Shown here in pieces: positions 24,385-32,338 of a stretch of DNA of 51,039 nt. The first letter of the stretch is position 1. Each line of letters opens with the position of its first letter. The stretch covers positions 1 to 51,039 of the forward strand of contig JBMYRC010000012.1 in the NCBI GenBank assembly GCA_049601975.1, read 5' to 3'. A program made the position numbers and the translations under genes. The notes below the pieces were generated by a model. It ran no database searches. It was not told the origin of the DNA and was given only the letters and a program-made list of their open reading frames with translations. The stretch comes from UBA6544 sp049601975 (GTDB lineage Bacteria; Pseudomonadota; Alphaproteobacteria; UBA8366).

Positions 24385-24948
24385 TGAGTTCGACGAAGAC
24401 GATTCGACCGGCACCGTCTTTTGGGACGTCATCCTGCTGGCACTAATCGGTTTCGTTGCCATCGTCATCATACTCCTGCCTCAAATCAAGCCGACACAAA
24501 AAGACGATCAGGGACATCGCGCACCCGGCAATATGATCGATGAGAAGCACTGGCCAAAAGATATGTCCTACGACGTCGACCTGCAGGTGAAGAGGCCAGA
24601 CAAACATCCGGTTGGTTTTTTGGAACCTCGGCAGCGACACCTTCAATCTGCTGCGCGACGATCTCGGTCGTGAGGGGGATGCGAACAAAGATAATTGCGA
24701 AATCGGCTATAGCAGTGGCATTCTGAAGAGCGAGCACATCGTCAAAGTCCAAATATACAAACCCAAACCGAAGAACGTCGTAGTACCGGTAAACGTAGTC
24801 GTGAGCATGAATAAACCCGACAGGAGACGCGCAAATCCTGAAGGCTGTCATCGACCTGAAGCGGCACAATCAAGAGAAAACAGCGTTTCGCTTCACGATG
24901 GATTGTCTCCGCGATCTCACCAAAGGCAGCGTCAGCACTTTAGCATGA
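24371..24948 (+). pseudogene. MotB/ExbD-like partner gene, disrupted
   Basis: Starts at a GTG at 24371 (GGAGG five bases before), overlapping the previous pseudogene. It reads YELDEFDEDDSTGTVFWDV, then the helix ILLALIGFVAIVIILLP, where the Asp at the helix entrance matches the proton-carrying Asp of MotB/ExbD proteins. In the T6 run at about 24614-24619 one extra T shifts the frame; the continuation is FWNLGSDTFNLLRDDLG. A second shift near 24820 leads into ILKAVIDLKRHNQ and ends at TGA 24948. The partner of the channel gene upstream, equally dead. Confidence 0.72.
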
Positions 24949-24990
24949 CGCTTCCTGACGACACCGCCGCGATGAGTACAGGTGACAAAA

Positions 24991-25069
24991 CCCTCTGCCA
25001 TTCCCGCGCAGGCGGGAATGACAGAGGGTGCGCGGCGGACTGGATTCCAGCCTGCGTGGGAATGACGTC
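24991..25069. repeat. CATTCCCGC-type palindromic repeat
   Basis: A near-perfect hairpin CCCTCTG-C-CATTCCCGC-GCAG-GCGGGAATG-A-CAGAGGG (24991-25028) is followed by GGATTCCAGCCTGCGTGGGAATGAC, a second inverted copy of the same end. It is a typical dispersed palindromic repeat of proteobacterial genomes, inserted between two genes of the decayed channel operon. Confidence 0.75.
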
Positions 25070-25092
25070 GAGAAAGGACTGGAAAACGCTAA

Positions 25093-25619
25093 ATGGTAAT
25101 CGCCCCGCCCACTTATATCTTCATCGCCATTGTCCTGTTGGCCGCGATCCTGGCTTCACTCGCCGCCTGGGCAACGCAGCGGGCTTAGGTCCATATCTGC
25201 GCACTTATCATCACTTTGCTGATTGTCCCCATCGCGTTCTTCCAGGTCACGGAAATGCTAAGCCACCCAAAACCGGCGAATTACGAATGGCTGCGCGTAA
25301 ATATGTAAAAACCACCGTCCTCAGCGCCAGTTTCGACGAACAGCGTGCAATCTATTTGTGGGTGCGATTCGAGAGTGATATTCAGCCCCTCTAATACTCC
25401 CTACCGTGGAGCAATCAGATTGCAGAAAACCTACCAGATACCTTGGAAGAAGCCGTCCAACAGAACGGTAACGCTGTCCTGCGTCACTTGTTCTCGCGCC
25501 AGTCGCTCGGTGATTACGGCGACCTGAACGTGGAAATTGTCCCGCCGCCCGTGCCGCCGTAAAAACCACCTTATACCTCGCCACCACGGGTCTTTAATCC
25601 GCGCGAAAAGGCGATCTAA
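25093..25619 (+). pseudogene. Membrane protein of decayed channel operon
   Basis: Starts ATG at 25093: PPTYIFIAIVLLAAILASLAAW is a first helix, then a TAG at about 25186. The sense continues in shifted frames: GLGPYLR, then ALIITLLIVPIAFFQVTEML (second helix), NYEWLRVN, and after another shift KTTVLSASFDEQRAIYLWVRFESDIQPL-stop-YSLPW, AENLPDTLEEAVQQNG, DYGDLNVEIVPPPVPP-stop-KPP, FNPREKAI. At least two frameshifts and three stops. The C-terminal half looks like a periplasmic or cytosolic domain. I know no name for the family; it appears to be the third member of the channel operon. Confidence 0.7.
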
Positions 25620-25683
25620 ACCCATAACTTGACGCGGACGTTCGCATATGGCGGGAATCGCTCGAAATCACCGGATGGAAAAC

Positions 25684-26484
25684 ATGAGCTCCGAACTGAA
25701 GACAGATAGCGAACCGATGCTGCTTCGCAGCGACGATGGCGGTGTCACGACATTGACCCTGAATCGACCGCAGGCGCGCAACGCGCTATCGCGGGCGATG
25801 ATCGGGACTATCCAGGACCAGCTGGATTCAATCGCCGCCGACACCAGTGTCCGCGTAGTGATCATCGCTGCTAACGGCCCGGGCTTTTGTGCCGGCCACG
25901 ACATGCGGGAATTAGTGAGCAACCGCACGCCTGAATTCTACGACGATATTTTCCACGCCTGCGGGCGCATGATGACCAGTATCATGCAATTGCCCCAACC
26001 CGTCATCGCGCGCGTCCAGGGTGTCGCCACCGCGGCCGGTTGCCAGATGGTGGCCACCTGCGATCTAGCGGTCACTGTCGACACCGCGCATTTCGCGACG
26101 CCCGGCGTCCATATCGGCTTATTCTGTTCCACTCCCATGGTAGCGCTCAGCCGCAATATCAGCCGTAAGCAGGCAATGGAAATGTTGGTGCTGGGCGATC
26201 CCCTTCCAGCCGCGAAGGCGTTGGAATGCGGACTTGTTAACCGGGTCGTGCCGGAAGGCAATCTGGACAGCACCATCAAGGAAATGACCGACAAAATTCT
26301 AGATAAGTCGGGTTATACGATTAAAGTCGGTAAGGAAGCGTTCTACCGGCAACTGGAGACCGGCGTCGAAGACGCCTATGCCTATACGGCCAAGGTCATG
26401 GCCGAGAACATGATGTCGCACGATGCCCAGGAAGGCGTCGGTGCGTTCGTCGAAAAGCGTAAGCCCGTTTGGCGGGGGGAGTAG
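25684..26484 (+). CDS. Enoyl-CoA hydratase/isomerase family protein
   Basis: A crotonase-fold protein of 266 residues from the ATG at 25684 (GGATGG five bases upstream; ATGs at 25675 and 25648 are alternatives). Motifs: LTLNRPQARNALS, the CoA-binding oxyanion loop ANGPGFCAGHDM (with the usual 'F.AG.D' form), QGVATAAGCQM, and the region TPGVHIGLFCSTPMVALSRN. The last segment matches the ECHDC3-like group, in which the two catalytic glutamates of true hydratases are not both retained, so hydratase activity is uncertain. It starts a run of three genes with a CoA-binding protein and MetY. Confidence 0.87.
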   Translation: MSSELKTDSEPMLLRSDDGGVTTLTLNRPQARNALSRAMIGTIQDQLDSIAADTSVRVVIIAANGPGFCAGHDMRELVSNRTPEFYDDIFHACGRMMTSIMQLPQPVIARVQGVATAAGCQMVATCDLAVTVDTAHFATPGVHIGLFCSTPMVALSRNISRKQAMEMLVLGDPLPAAKALECGLVNRVVPEGNLDSTIKEMTDKILDKSGYTIKVGKEAFYRQLETGVEDAYAYTAKVMAENMMSHDAQEGVGAFVEKRKPVWRGE

Positions 26485-26493
26485 GATAAGAAC

Positions 26494-26976
26494 GTGAATC
26501 ACGACAGTTACGAAGACAAGTACATTCTCAATGCCCTAAAGGACGCCAAAATAGTGGCCATGGTCGGCGCTAGCGCCAATTGGAACCGGCCGAGCTTCTT
26601 CGCCATGAAATACATGCAGCAAAAAGGCTTCCGCGTAATTCCAGTCAATCCGGGCATCGCGGGCAAGGAAATCCTGGGAGAAACGGTGGTCGCAAGCCTG
26701 GACGAAATCAAGGAGGCCATCGATATGGTCGATATCTTCCGCAATTCCGAAGCCGCCGGCGCCGTCACCGACGATGCCATCAAGGCAGGTGCCAAGATCG
26801 TCTGGATGCAGCTCGGCGTGCGCAACGACGAGGCCGCCAAACGCGCCGAGGACGCCGGTCTGCGCGTAGTCATGGATCGCTGCCCGAAAATCGAGTTCGC
26901 CCGCCTGAATGGCGAGCTGAGCTGGCACGGCATCAATTCGCACGTCATCAGCAGCAAACGCCGCAAATTGGTTTAA
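26494..26976 (+). CDS. CoA-binding domain protein (YccU-like)
   Basis: A 160-residue single-domain protein of the CoA_binding_2 family, related to the nucleotide/CoA-binding domain of succinyl-CoA ligases. It starts with GTG at 26494, ten bases after the preceding stop. Hallmarks: IVAMVGASANWNRPSFFAMKYM, GFRVIPVNPG, IDMVDIFRNSEAA and VWMQLGVRN, with VVMDRCPKIE near the end. Relatives bind CoA but no reaction is established. The 12-base gap to metY and their frequent pairing in Alphaproteobacteria suggest a link to O-acylhomoserine or acyl-CoA metabolism (inference). Confidence 0.88.
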   Translation: MNHDSYEDKYILNALKDAKIVAMVGASANWNRPSFFAMKYMQQKGFRVIPVNPGIAGKEILGETVVASLDEIKEAIDMVDIFRNSEAAGAVTDDAIKAGAKIVWMQLGVRNDEAAKRAEDAGLRVVMDRCPKIEFARLNGELSWHGINSHVISSKRRKLV

Positions 26977-26988
26977 GGAGCCTATTTC

Positions 26989-28293
26989 ATGAGCAATCGT
27001 AAACCCGGGCTCGAAACCATCTCCGTTCATGCGGGCACGCCACCGGACCCTACAACCGGCGCCCGCCAAATGCCGATCTATCAGACATCGTCCTTCGTCT
27101 TTGATGATGCGGATCACGCGGCCTCACTGTTCAATCTGCAGCTGCCAGGGTTTATCTATTCGCGGCTAAGTAATCCGACGGTCTCGGCGATGGAGGAACG
27201 AATCGCCGCGCTCGAGGATGGCCGCGGGGCGACCGCGACGTCTTCCGGACACGCGGCGCAGATCCTTGCGCTCTTCCCACTGATGCATCCGGGCGACAAT
27301 ATTGTTGCCGCGAATAAGCTCTATGGCGGCTCTATCAATCAGATGGGCATCAGCTACAAGAAATTCGGCTGGGACGCCTCTTTCGTCGACCCCGATGATC
27401 CGGAGAATTTCTGCCGCGCCATTACGGACAAAACGAAGGCCATCTTTATCGAGAGCTTGGCCAATCCAGGCGGGGTCGTTGTCGATATCGCCGCCGTCGC
27501 CGAGGTAGCACACGATGCGGGCATTCCGCTGGTCGTCGACAACACAATGGCGACACCCTATCTCTGCAAACCGTTCGAGTATGGGGCCGACATCATCGTC
27601 CATTCGACGACGAAGTTCCTCTCGGGCAACGGCAGTTCGCTCGGCGGCTGCGTGGTCGATTCCGGTAATTTCGATTTCGCCGGACGGGACAAATTCCCGA
27701 GCCTTTCTGAACCGGCGGCCGAGTATCACGGCCTGGCCTTCGCTGAGACTTTCGGCGATCTCGCCTATACCATGCACAGCCACGCGGTCGGCTTGCGAGA
27801 CCTCGGCGCCTGCCAGTCGCCTTTTAATGCCTGGATTACCCTGTTGGGGATCGAGACTTTGGCATTGCGCATGGAGCGTCATTGCGAGAATGCGCTGAAA
27901 GTCGCCAAACACCTCGAATCGCATCCAATGGTTGACTGGGTGTCTTATGCCGGCCTCGAGTCGAGCAAGTATTACGATCTCCGCCGTAAATACATGCCGA
28001 AGGGTGCAGGCGGCGTCTTCACATTTGGCCTTAAGGGCGGCTACGAGGCGGGTGTGGCCTTGGTGGAACGATGCGAGCTACTGAGCCATCTCGCCAATAT
28101 CGGCGATACGCGCTCGCTGGTACTCCATCCGGCTTCGACGACCCATCGACAGTTGACCGAAGAGCAGCTCATCGCAGCGGGTGCCGGACCTGAAGTCATC
28201 CGCATTTCGATTGGGATCGAGACGGTCGATGACATTATTGCCGACCTGGATCAGGCGCTGATGGGTGTCGAGGCGGCGAACGCAGCGGAGTGA
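26989..28293 (+). CDS. metY: O-acetylhomoserine aminocarboxypropyltransferase
   Basis: A 434-residue PLP enzyme of the Cys/Met metabolism family that makes homocysteine from O-acetylhomoserine and sulfide. It has GLETISVHAG at the start, YSRLSNPTV, the SSGHAAQ loop near residue 85, the cofactor-holding VVDNTMATPYLC, and the Schiff-base lysine in VHSTTKFLSGNG. The long insertion after it (AEYHGLAFAETFGDLAYT) and the 430-residue length separate MetY from MetB/MetC. Ribosome site AAGGAG just before ATG. Third gene of the operon; a stem-loop follows. Confidence 0.93.
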   Translation: MSNRKPGLETISVHAGTPPDPTTGARQMPIYQTSSFVFDDADHAASLFNLQLPGFIYSRLSNPTVSAMEERIAALEDGRGATATSSGHAAQILALFPLMHPGDNIVAANKLYGGSINQMGISYKKFGWDASFVDPDDPENFCRAITDKTKAIFIESLANPGGVVVDIAAVAEVAHDAGIPLVVDNTMATPYLCKPFEYGADIIVHSTTKFLSGNGSSLGGCVVDSGNFDFAGRDKFPSLSEPAAEYHGLAFAETFGDLAYTMHSHAVGLRDLGACQSPFNAWITLLGIETLALRMERHCENALKVAKHLESHPMVDWVSYAGLESSKYYDLRRKYMPKGAGGVFTFGLKGGYEAGVALVERCELLSHLANIGDTRSLVLHPASTTHRQLTEEQLIAAGAGPEVIRISIGIETVDDIIADLDQALMGVEAANAAE

Positions 28294-28317
28294 AAGCCCA
28301 CGCAAGATGTTCTGTAA

Positions 28318-28408
28318 TTGCGTTTCACGGAAACGCAAAGCGTTATCCGGGACCTAGTTTAGCCATGGATTAGCGTGTCCAAACTGGATCCCGGCTCTGC
28401 GGCCGGGA
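28318..28408. repeat. Two hairpins after metY, including dispersed-repeat core
   Basis: A 9-bp stem with a 3-base loop (TTGCGTTTC-ACG-GAAACGCAA, 28318-28338) lies 25 bases after the metY stop. A second stem CCCGGC-TCTGCG-GCCGGG (28390-28407) sits inside CTGGATCCCGGC..., the core of a palindromic repeat class common in Alphaproteobacteria. Neither has a T-run. They may end or stabilise transcripts of the convergent genes on either side. Confidence 0.5.
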
Positions 28409-28469
28409 AACGATCCGCCTACTAACGCCCCCTACTCGGGAATAACGGTTGAGGACAAATCGCGAGCGA

Positions 28470-29000
28470 CTACTCACTAATAATCCGCGCGCCTTTCTTA
28501 TAGCGCTCCGACAGCTCAGTGTATTCTTCATAGGCCATGTCGAGCCATTCCGCGGAACTGCCATCGAGCTGCTTCATCACCTTGGCTGGGACACCGGCAG
28601 CGACGCTGCGCGGCGGCACTTCGAAACTTTCCCGCACGACCGCGCCTGCACCGATCATGCAGCGCTCGCCGATGACCGAATAGTGCAACAACGTGGCGAG
28701 CATCCCGATGACGCAGCCGTCGCCAACATTGGTATCATGCAATATGCAACCGTGGCCGAGCGTCACCCGATTGCCGATGACCGTGCCGTGCTCCGTGTCC
28801 GCGTGAATTACGACATTGTCTTGAACATTGCTTTCGTTACCGATGCGGATCATTCCGGAATCGCCGCGCAAGACCGCGCCATACCAAACACTTGAGTGTT
28901 CACCAATTATGACGTCGCCGATCAAAACGGCAGTCGAGGCCACGAATACGGATTCGTGGACTTGCGGTGTCTTCCCTTCGAACTCGATTATGGTCGCCAT
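28470..29000 (-). CDS. Gamma-carbonic anhydrase-like hexapeptide protein
   Basis: A 176-residue left-handed beta-helix protein with hexapeptide repeats (ASTAVLIGDVIIGEHSSVWYGAVLRGD and onward). Histidines in VVIHAD, LGHGC and ILHD occupy the positions of the three zinc ligands of gamma-class enzymes, so carbonic anhydrase activity is possible. Relatives include YrdA, PaaY and mitochondrial gamma-CA subunits; PaaY-type thioesterase function is an alternative. The C-terminal helix (YEEYTELSERYKKGAR) is typical. Single gene, convergent with metY. Confidence 0.9.
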   Translation of the reverse strand: MATIIEFEGKTPQVHESVFVASTAVLIGDVIIGEHSSVWYGAVLRGDSGMIRIGNESNVQDNVVIHADTEHGTVIGNRVTLGHGCILHDTNVGDGCVIGMLATLLHYSVIGERCMIGAGAVVRESFEVPPRSVAAGVPAKVMKQLDGSSAEWLDMAYEEYTELSERYKKGARIISE

Positions 29001-29071
29001 CGAATTTCCCTTGGATGTTGTCGCATCGCGCGGATTGAATAGAGCAAAGGTAACGACGTTACCAGCCGCAA

Positions 29072-30304
29072 CTATTCCGCCGGCGCGGTATTGGGCGTGG
29101 AAGGTTTATCTTTAGGCAGGAAAATCAGCAAAAGTGCGACGACAAAGGTTGCCGCTGCGAGGCCCCCGAAAAGGATATCCAAGGTATTCTGTTCTTCTTG
29201 AATAAAGGCAACCAGCGCGACGGACAATGGCGCCGCCCCGAAGGTGATCACGAATTTAATGCCGAAGATAAGGCTTCGATGCCGCCAGGGCGCATAACGA
29301 TAGATCAGCATGTTTTCTGCCGGCAACATCGTGATGTTCACCGCGACAGCCAATAAAGCGGCACCAATGAGACCGAGGCCCGTCGCCGCCGCTATAGCGG
29401 CCAGCATGGCTATCTGCAAGAACCAGCAAATAACATAGATGTATTTTAGTGAATAACGGTCGGCCAAAGACCCGCCGACATATTGCATGACAATGCTCGA
29501 CGAATAGACGATGGAGACGATCGCTCCCAAACCTGTTGGGCTCTTCGTGTCCAGAGTGAAGTTACTGAAAAGCTGCCAGCTCCATTCTTGCAGTTCAGTT
29601 TCAAAGTGCTTTGGAAGGGCTGTCTGGGTTGATTGATAGATTATGCCGCCGACCGCCAACGATATCAGCAACAGTATCGAAACCCGGATAAAATCACCTC
29701 GGGAGGCATCGTCAGCGCTGCTGTCCGGCGCGGCGGCACCGTCGACAATGCGGTCGGTATAGACGAACCACCACATACCAAGTCCGGTGATCGCACAAAT
29801 GACACCCGGCACGATGAAAGCCATCCGCCATCCGTAAAGATCAATGAGGAGTCCCGCGATGACGGCAGCTCCAGCATTCCCGAGACTGCCGAAAATGCCG
29901 TTCACCGCTAGGAGTTTCCCGGTGTTGGCACTGGCGCTTCGAATGAGCCACGGAATACCTACCGGATGATAGATCGCCCCGAAGATACCGATGCCGGACA
30001 GCGCCATTAAGAGCGCCAATTGTGTCGAGACCAATCCGCAGACAATCGAAGATACTCCCATGCCGATGAAAAACAGCACCATCATCCCACGAACGCTCCA
30101 GCGGTCGGCCAGCCGCCCCGCCGGGATCGCAACCAGCCCAAGAAGTGCTGATGCAATTGTCCAGAGCTGAAGCAATTCGCTGTAGGGCTGATCCCACTCC
30201 ACGACCAGGGTGAGGACGATGACGAAATAGAATGCCGTCATCATGTGGATATAAAAATGGCCGACGCTTGAAAATATCATCGCCATGCGCGCGGAGGGGG
30301 TCAT
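29072..30304 (-). CDS. MFS transporter
   Basis: A 410-residue major facilitator with 12 predicted helices. It begins with a short cytosolic segment and HFYIHMMTAFYFVIV, a fosmidomycin-resistance-like start, and has the loop 2-3 motif GRLADRWSVRG with conserved Asp. It is translated from an ATG that directly follows the stop of the upstream FNT gene (TAG ATG), so the two are coupled. MFS proteins of this type export drugs or take up small acids; given its partner, a small-anion role is reasonable. Substrate not predictable. Confidence 0.9.
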   Translation of the reverse strand: MTPSARMAMIFSSVGHFYIHMMTAFYFVIVLTLVVEWDQPYSELLQLWTIASALLGLVAIPAGRLADRWSVRGMMVLFFIGMGVSSIVCGLVSTQLALLMALSGIGIFGAIYHPVGIPWLIRSASANTGKLLAVNGIFGSLGNAGAAVIAGLLIDLYGWRMAFIVPGVICAITGLGMWWFVYTDRIVDGAAAPDSSADDASRGDFIRVSILLLISLAVGGIIYQSTQTALPKHFETELQEWSWQLFSNFTLDTKSPTGLGAIVSIVYSSSIVMQYVGGSLADRYSLKYIYVICWFLQIAMLAAIAAATGLGLIGAALLAVAVNITMLPAENMLIYRYAPWRHRSLIFGIKFVITFGAAPLSVALVAFIQEEQNTLDILFGGLAAATFVVALLLIFLPKDKPSTPNTAPAE

Positions 30305-31129
30305 CTAGACAGCCTTCTTTTCGCGCGCGAGCCGCAAATAGATCACCCAAAAGACGAATGCTACAAACACGCCACCGCCGACAATGTTTCCAAGTGTGAC
30401 CGGGATCAAACTAGCAAAAAATCCACTCATGGTGACACCTTCAACGCTTGCAAACATAGCGACCGGGATGAAATACATATTGGAGACCGAATGCTCAAAG
30501 CCCAGCGCCACGAAAGCCGCCACCGGCAGGATGATCACCAGAAACTTTCCCGCCACATGATGCGCCGCGTAGCTGAGGCAAACCGCGAGGCAGACGAGAA
30601 TATTACAAAGAATGCCGCGCACAAAAACTTCCATGAACGGCAAGGAAAGCTTCCCTCGGGCAATGGCGGCAGCGGTCGCTTGAACTGCGCTCTCTCCCAG
30701 CCCGAGCGTGCCCGACCCATGAACCAATGCCGTAGCACCAGCCGCATTTACGAAATTACCGAAATACACGATACCCCAATTCCGAATCAGGAGGCCGGTA
30801 GAAACCTTTCGATCTGTCCACGCCATGACAAAGAGACAATTCCCAGTAAACAACTCCGCGCCACCGATGATGACAAGGACCAATCCGAGCGAAAAGACGA
30901 GACCACCCAAAAGACGATTGGCCCCGATCCCCCATTCCACACCGGTTACGGTCATCGTGTATAACATCGCGCCGATAGCAATAAACGCACCTGCCAGGAT
31001 ACCCAACATGAGTGCCGGCGCGAAGCTCGTCCTCGCTTTCCGGACACCTATATTTTTGACCAACACGGCTATTTTCGCCGGAGCATATAGATCGACCACG
31101 TGCTTGGGCTTGATTGATTCTTCGTTCAT
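30305..31129 (-). CDS. Formate/nitrite transporter family protein
   Basis: A 274-residue FNT channel with six helices: starts around PALMLGILAGAFIAIGAML, then GGLVFSLGLVLVIIGGAELFTGNCLF (the Omega-loop region), NWGIVYFGNFVNA, and the C-terminal FEHSVSNMYFIP motif, which contains the pore His, and the final GNIVGGGVFVAFV. It passes formate, nitrite or hydrosulfide, usually as the protonated acid. The ATG at 31129 is used; the open frame extends further but is overlapped by cutA. It is just downstream of cutA on the same strand. Confidence 0.92.
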   Translation of the reverse strand: MNEESIKPKHVVDLYAPAKIAVLVKNIGVRKARTSFAPALMLGILAGAFIAIGAMLYTMTVTGVEWGIGANRLLGGLVFSLGLVLVIIGGAELFTGNCLFVMAWTDRKVSTGLLIRNWGIVYFGNFVNAAGATALVHGSGTLGLGESAVQATAAAIARGKLSLPFMEVFVRGILCNILVCLAVCLSYAAHHVAGKFLVIILPVAAFVALGFEHSVSNMYFIPVAMFASVEGVTMSGFFASLIPVTLGNIVGGGVFVAFVFWVIYLRLAREKKAV

Positions 31130-31142
31130 CGGTATCGCGATC

Positions 31143-31460
31143 CTATGTATCTGTTTCCGTGTCGATCCATTCGAGAAACGGCGAATAGCCGCCGGTAATG
31201 GGGACAGAGACGACACAGGGGCATTCGTAGCTATGAATCTCGACGACACGTTCGGTAACTCGTTCGACCAAATCCAACTTCGTCTTTGCCAACAAAACAG
31301 TTTCTTGATCCTGCTGGATCTCATCCTGCCACCTGTAAATCGACGTGATTGGACCATGGACGTTCGCGCAGGCGGCCAGGCGTCGCTCGACCAAATCGCG
31401 GCCAATCGATACCGCTTCCGCCGCATCGCCCGCGGTTATGTAAACTAAGCAAACTGACAT
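31143..31460 (-). CDS. cutA: Divalent-cation tolerance protein CutA
   Basis: A 105-residue trimeric PII-like fold protein linked to copper tolerance. Motifs: VCLVYITAGDAAEA, ERRLAACANV, SIYRWQDEIQQDQETVLLAKT and ECPCVVSVPITGGYSPFLEWI. The C-terminal sequence is the family signature. The start MSVCLVY at 31460 is chosen; a frame up to 31508 exists but gives an atypical N-terminus. It precedes the FNT and MFS genes on the same strand, 13 bases from the FNT start. Confidence 0.93.
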   Translation of the reverse strand: MSVCLVYITAGDAAEAVSIGRDLVERRLAACANVHGPITSIYRWQDEIQQDQETVLLAKTKLDLVERVTERVVEIHSYECPCVVSVPITGGYSPFLEWIDTETDT

Positions 31461-31574
31461 GGGACCGTCATCGGTTCTTTGGAATATAGAGTATAGAATG
31501 TCGGGCACCGGCTTGGCGATAAGCAGATTCTAACTTACTATGGAAAAGGCGGCCATTCGCAGGGTGATTTGGCT

Positions 31575-31850
31575 ATGGCAACAGCGAAACAAAAATTGAC
31601 AGCCCACGATGGAAGGTCCCGTTCGACGGGACCCACGGCAGGTCAACTTTCTTGGCTCCGCCGGGGCTTGACCCAGCCCGGTGGAAAACTTCCTCTCTTC
31701 GATGACACTGGACAACGCGTTAACGCACGCACGATCCGCAGCTGCGTTTCCCAAGGGTGGGCCGAGCCATGGTTCGACAATCCCACGAAACCCGACTGGC
31801 TGATCTGCAAGCTGACGGATGAAGGCCGCAGGATATCCAAAGAAGCCTGA
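31575..31850 (+). CDS. Conserved small hypothetical protein
   Basis: A 91-residue soluble protein. The ATG at 31575 has AGGGTGA nearby (a TTG at 31569 is possible). It reads KLTAHDGRSR, then GQLSWLRRGLTQPGGKLPLFDDTGQ, RTIRSCVSQGWAEPWFDNPTKPDWLICKLTDEGR. The pattern looks like a winged-helix-like 'restriction/plasmid-addressed' or DNA-binding module seen in alphaproteobacterial hypotheticals. I have the impression of a conserved family but no established function. It has no membrane segment. Confidence 0.72.
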   Translation: MATAKQKLTAHDGRSRSTGPTAGQLSWLRRGLTQPGGKLPLFDDTGQRVNARTIRSCVSQGWAEPWFDNPTKPDWLICKLTDEGRRISKEA

Positions 31851-31996
31851 ATTTTTTCCGTCGAATCGCTAGAAAATGCGGAAACTAAACGTTTATCACC
31901 AAAATGTGATGGAACTGGAGCGACCTTGAATAGCGGTCTGTGGCCGACGACTATCTAATGCCTCTGGGCGTTGCGCCCGGTCGATTCCCTCTCTAG

Positions 31997-32021
31997 CCGC
32001 CGGGCCGGATTGGTCCGGCGG
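31997..32021 (+). promoter_or_regulatory. Stable GC hairpin upstream of cysteine-rich peptide
   Basis: A 10-bp stem CCGCCGGGCC-GGATT-GGTCCGGCGG (one G-T pair) with a 5-base loop. It lies about 60 bases upstream of the start codon of the small secreted peptide gene and could be the 5' untranslated structure of its mRNA or a terminator of the preceding gene without U-run. Confidence 0.4.
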
Positions 32022-32083
32022 TGACGATCATCGCGCGAAACACTCACAGGTTTACGTTTAATGTCGCATTAGGAGGGTTCCCT

Positions 32084-32254
32084 ATGTTCACGAAAACACT
32101 CGTTTCCGTCAGTCTCGCTGCTTTCGCCGCCACTGCCGCCGTCGCTCCCATGGCCGTTTCCGCTGCCGACGCGCCAGACTTCTTGGTCCAGCTCGCCAAG
32201 TGCAAGCCTTGCGCTGGAAAAAAAGGCTGCAATCCTTGCACCGCGAAAAAATAA
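32084..32254 (+). CDS. Secreted cysteine-rich mini-protein
   Basis: A 56-residue protein with a strong ribosome site (AGGAGGG). Residues 1-27 form a signal peptide (FTKTLVSVSLAAFAATAAVAP ... VSAADA). The mature part is about 29 residues and contains four cysteines spaced as KCKPCAGKKGCNPCTAKK, i.e. two CxxC pairs with Lys between. Longer alphaproteobacterial secreted proteins carry repeats of CNPCAAKNPCNPC. A periplasmic metal-binding (copper, zinc) or redox role is plausible but unproven. The gene ends in a Lys-rich tail and is followed by a weak terminator. Confidence 0.72.
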   Translation: MFTKTLVSVSLAAFAATAAVAPMAVSAADAPDFLVQLAKCKPCAGKKGCNPCTAKK

Positions 32255-32292
32255 GTAAGGTTGACCTTAAAGCCCACCGATCGCTTAGCGTT

Positions 32293-32324
32293 AACGCCGG
32301 GGCCCCTGCGCCGACGTTTTCTTA
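32293..32324 (+). terminator. Weak terminator after mini-protein gene
   Basis: AACG-CCGG ... CCGACGTT with internal GGGGCCCC and a following TTTTCTT. The stem has one mismatch, so the call is tentative. Placement 39 bases after the stop fits. Confidence 0.35.
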
Positions 32325-32338
32325 TGCCCGGCTTGGAG

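Noticed and set aside
23760..24948. Functional Zorya-like ZorAB defence pair
   Set aside because: The genes are heavily disrupted and no helicase or nuclease partner is adjacent; only the generic MotA/MotB-like character is visible.
24991..25028. CRISPR or attenuator hairpin
   Set aside because: It is a single CATTCCCGC-type palindromic repeat; there are no spaced direct repeats anywhere in the window.
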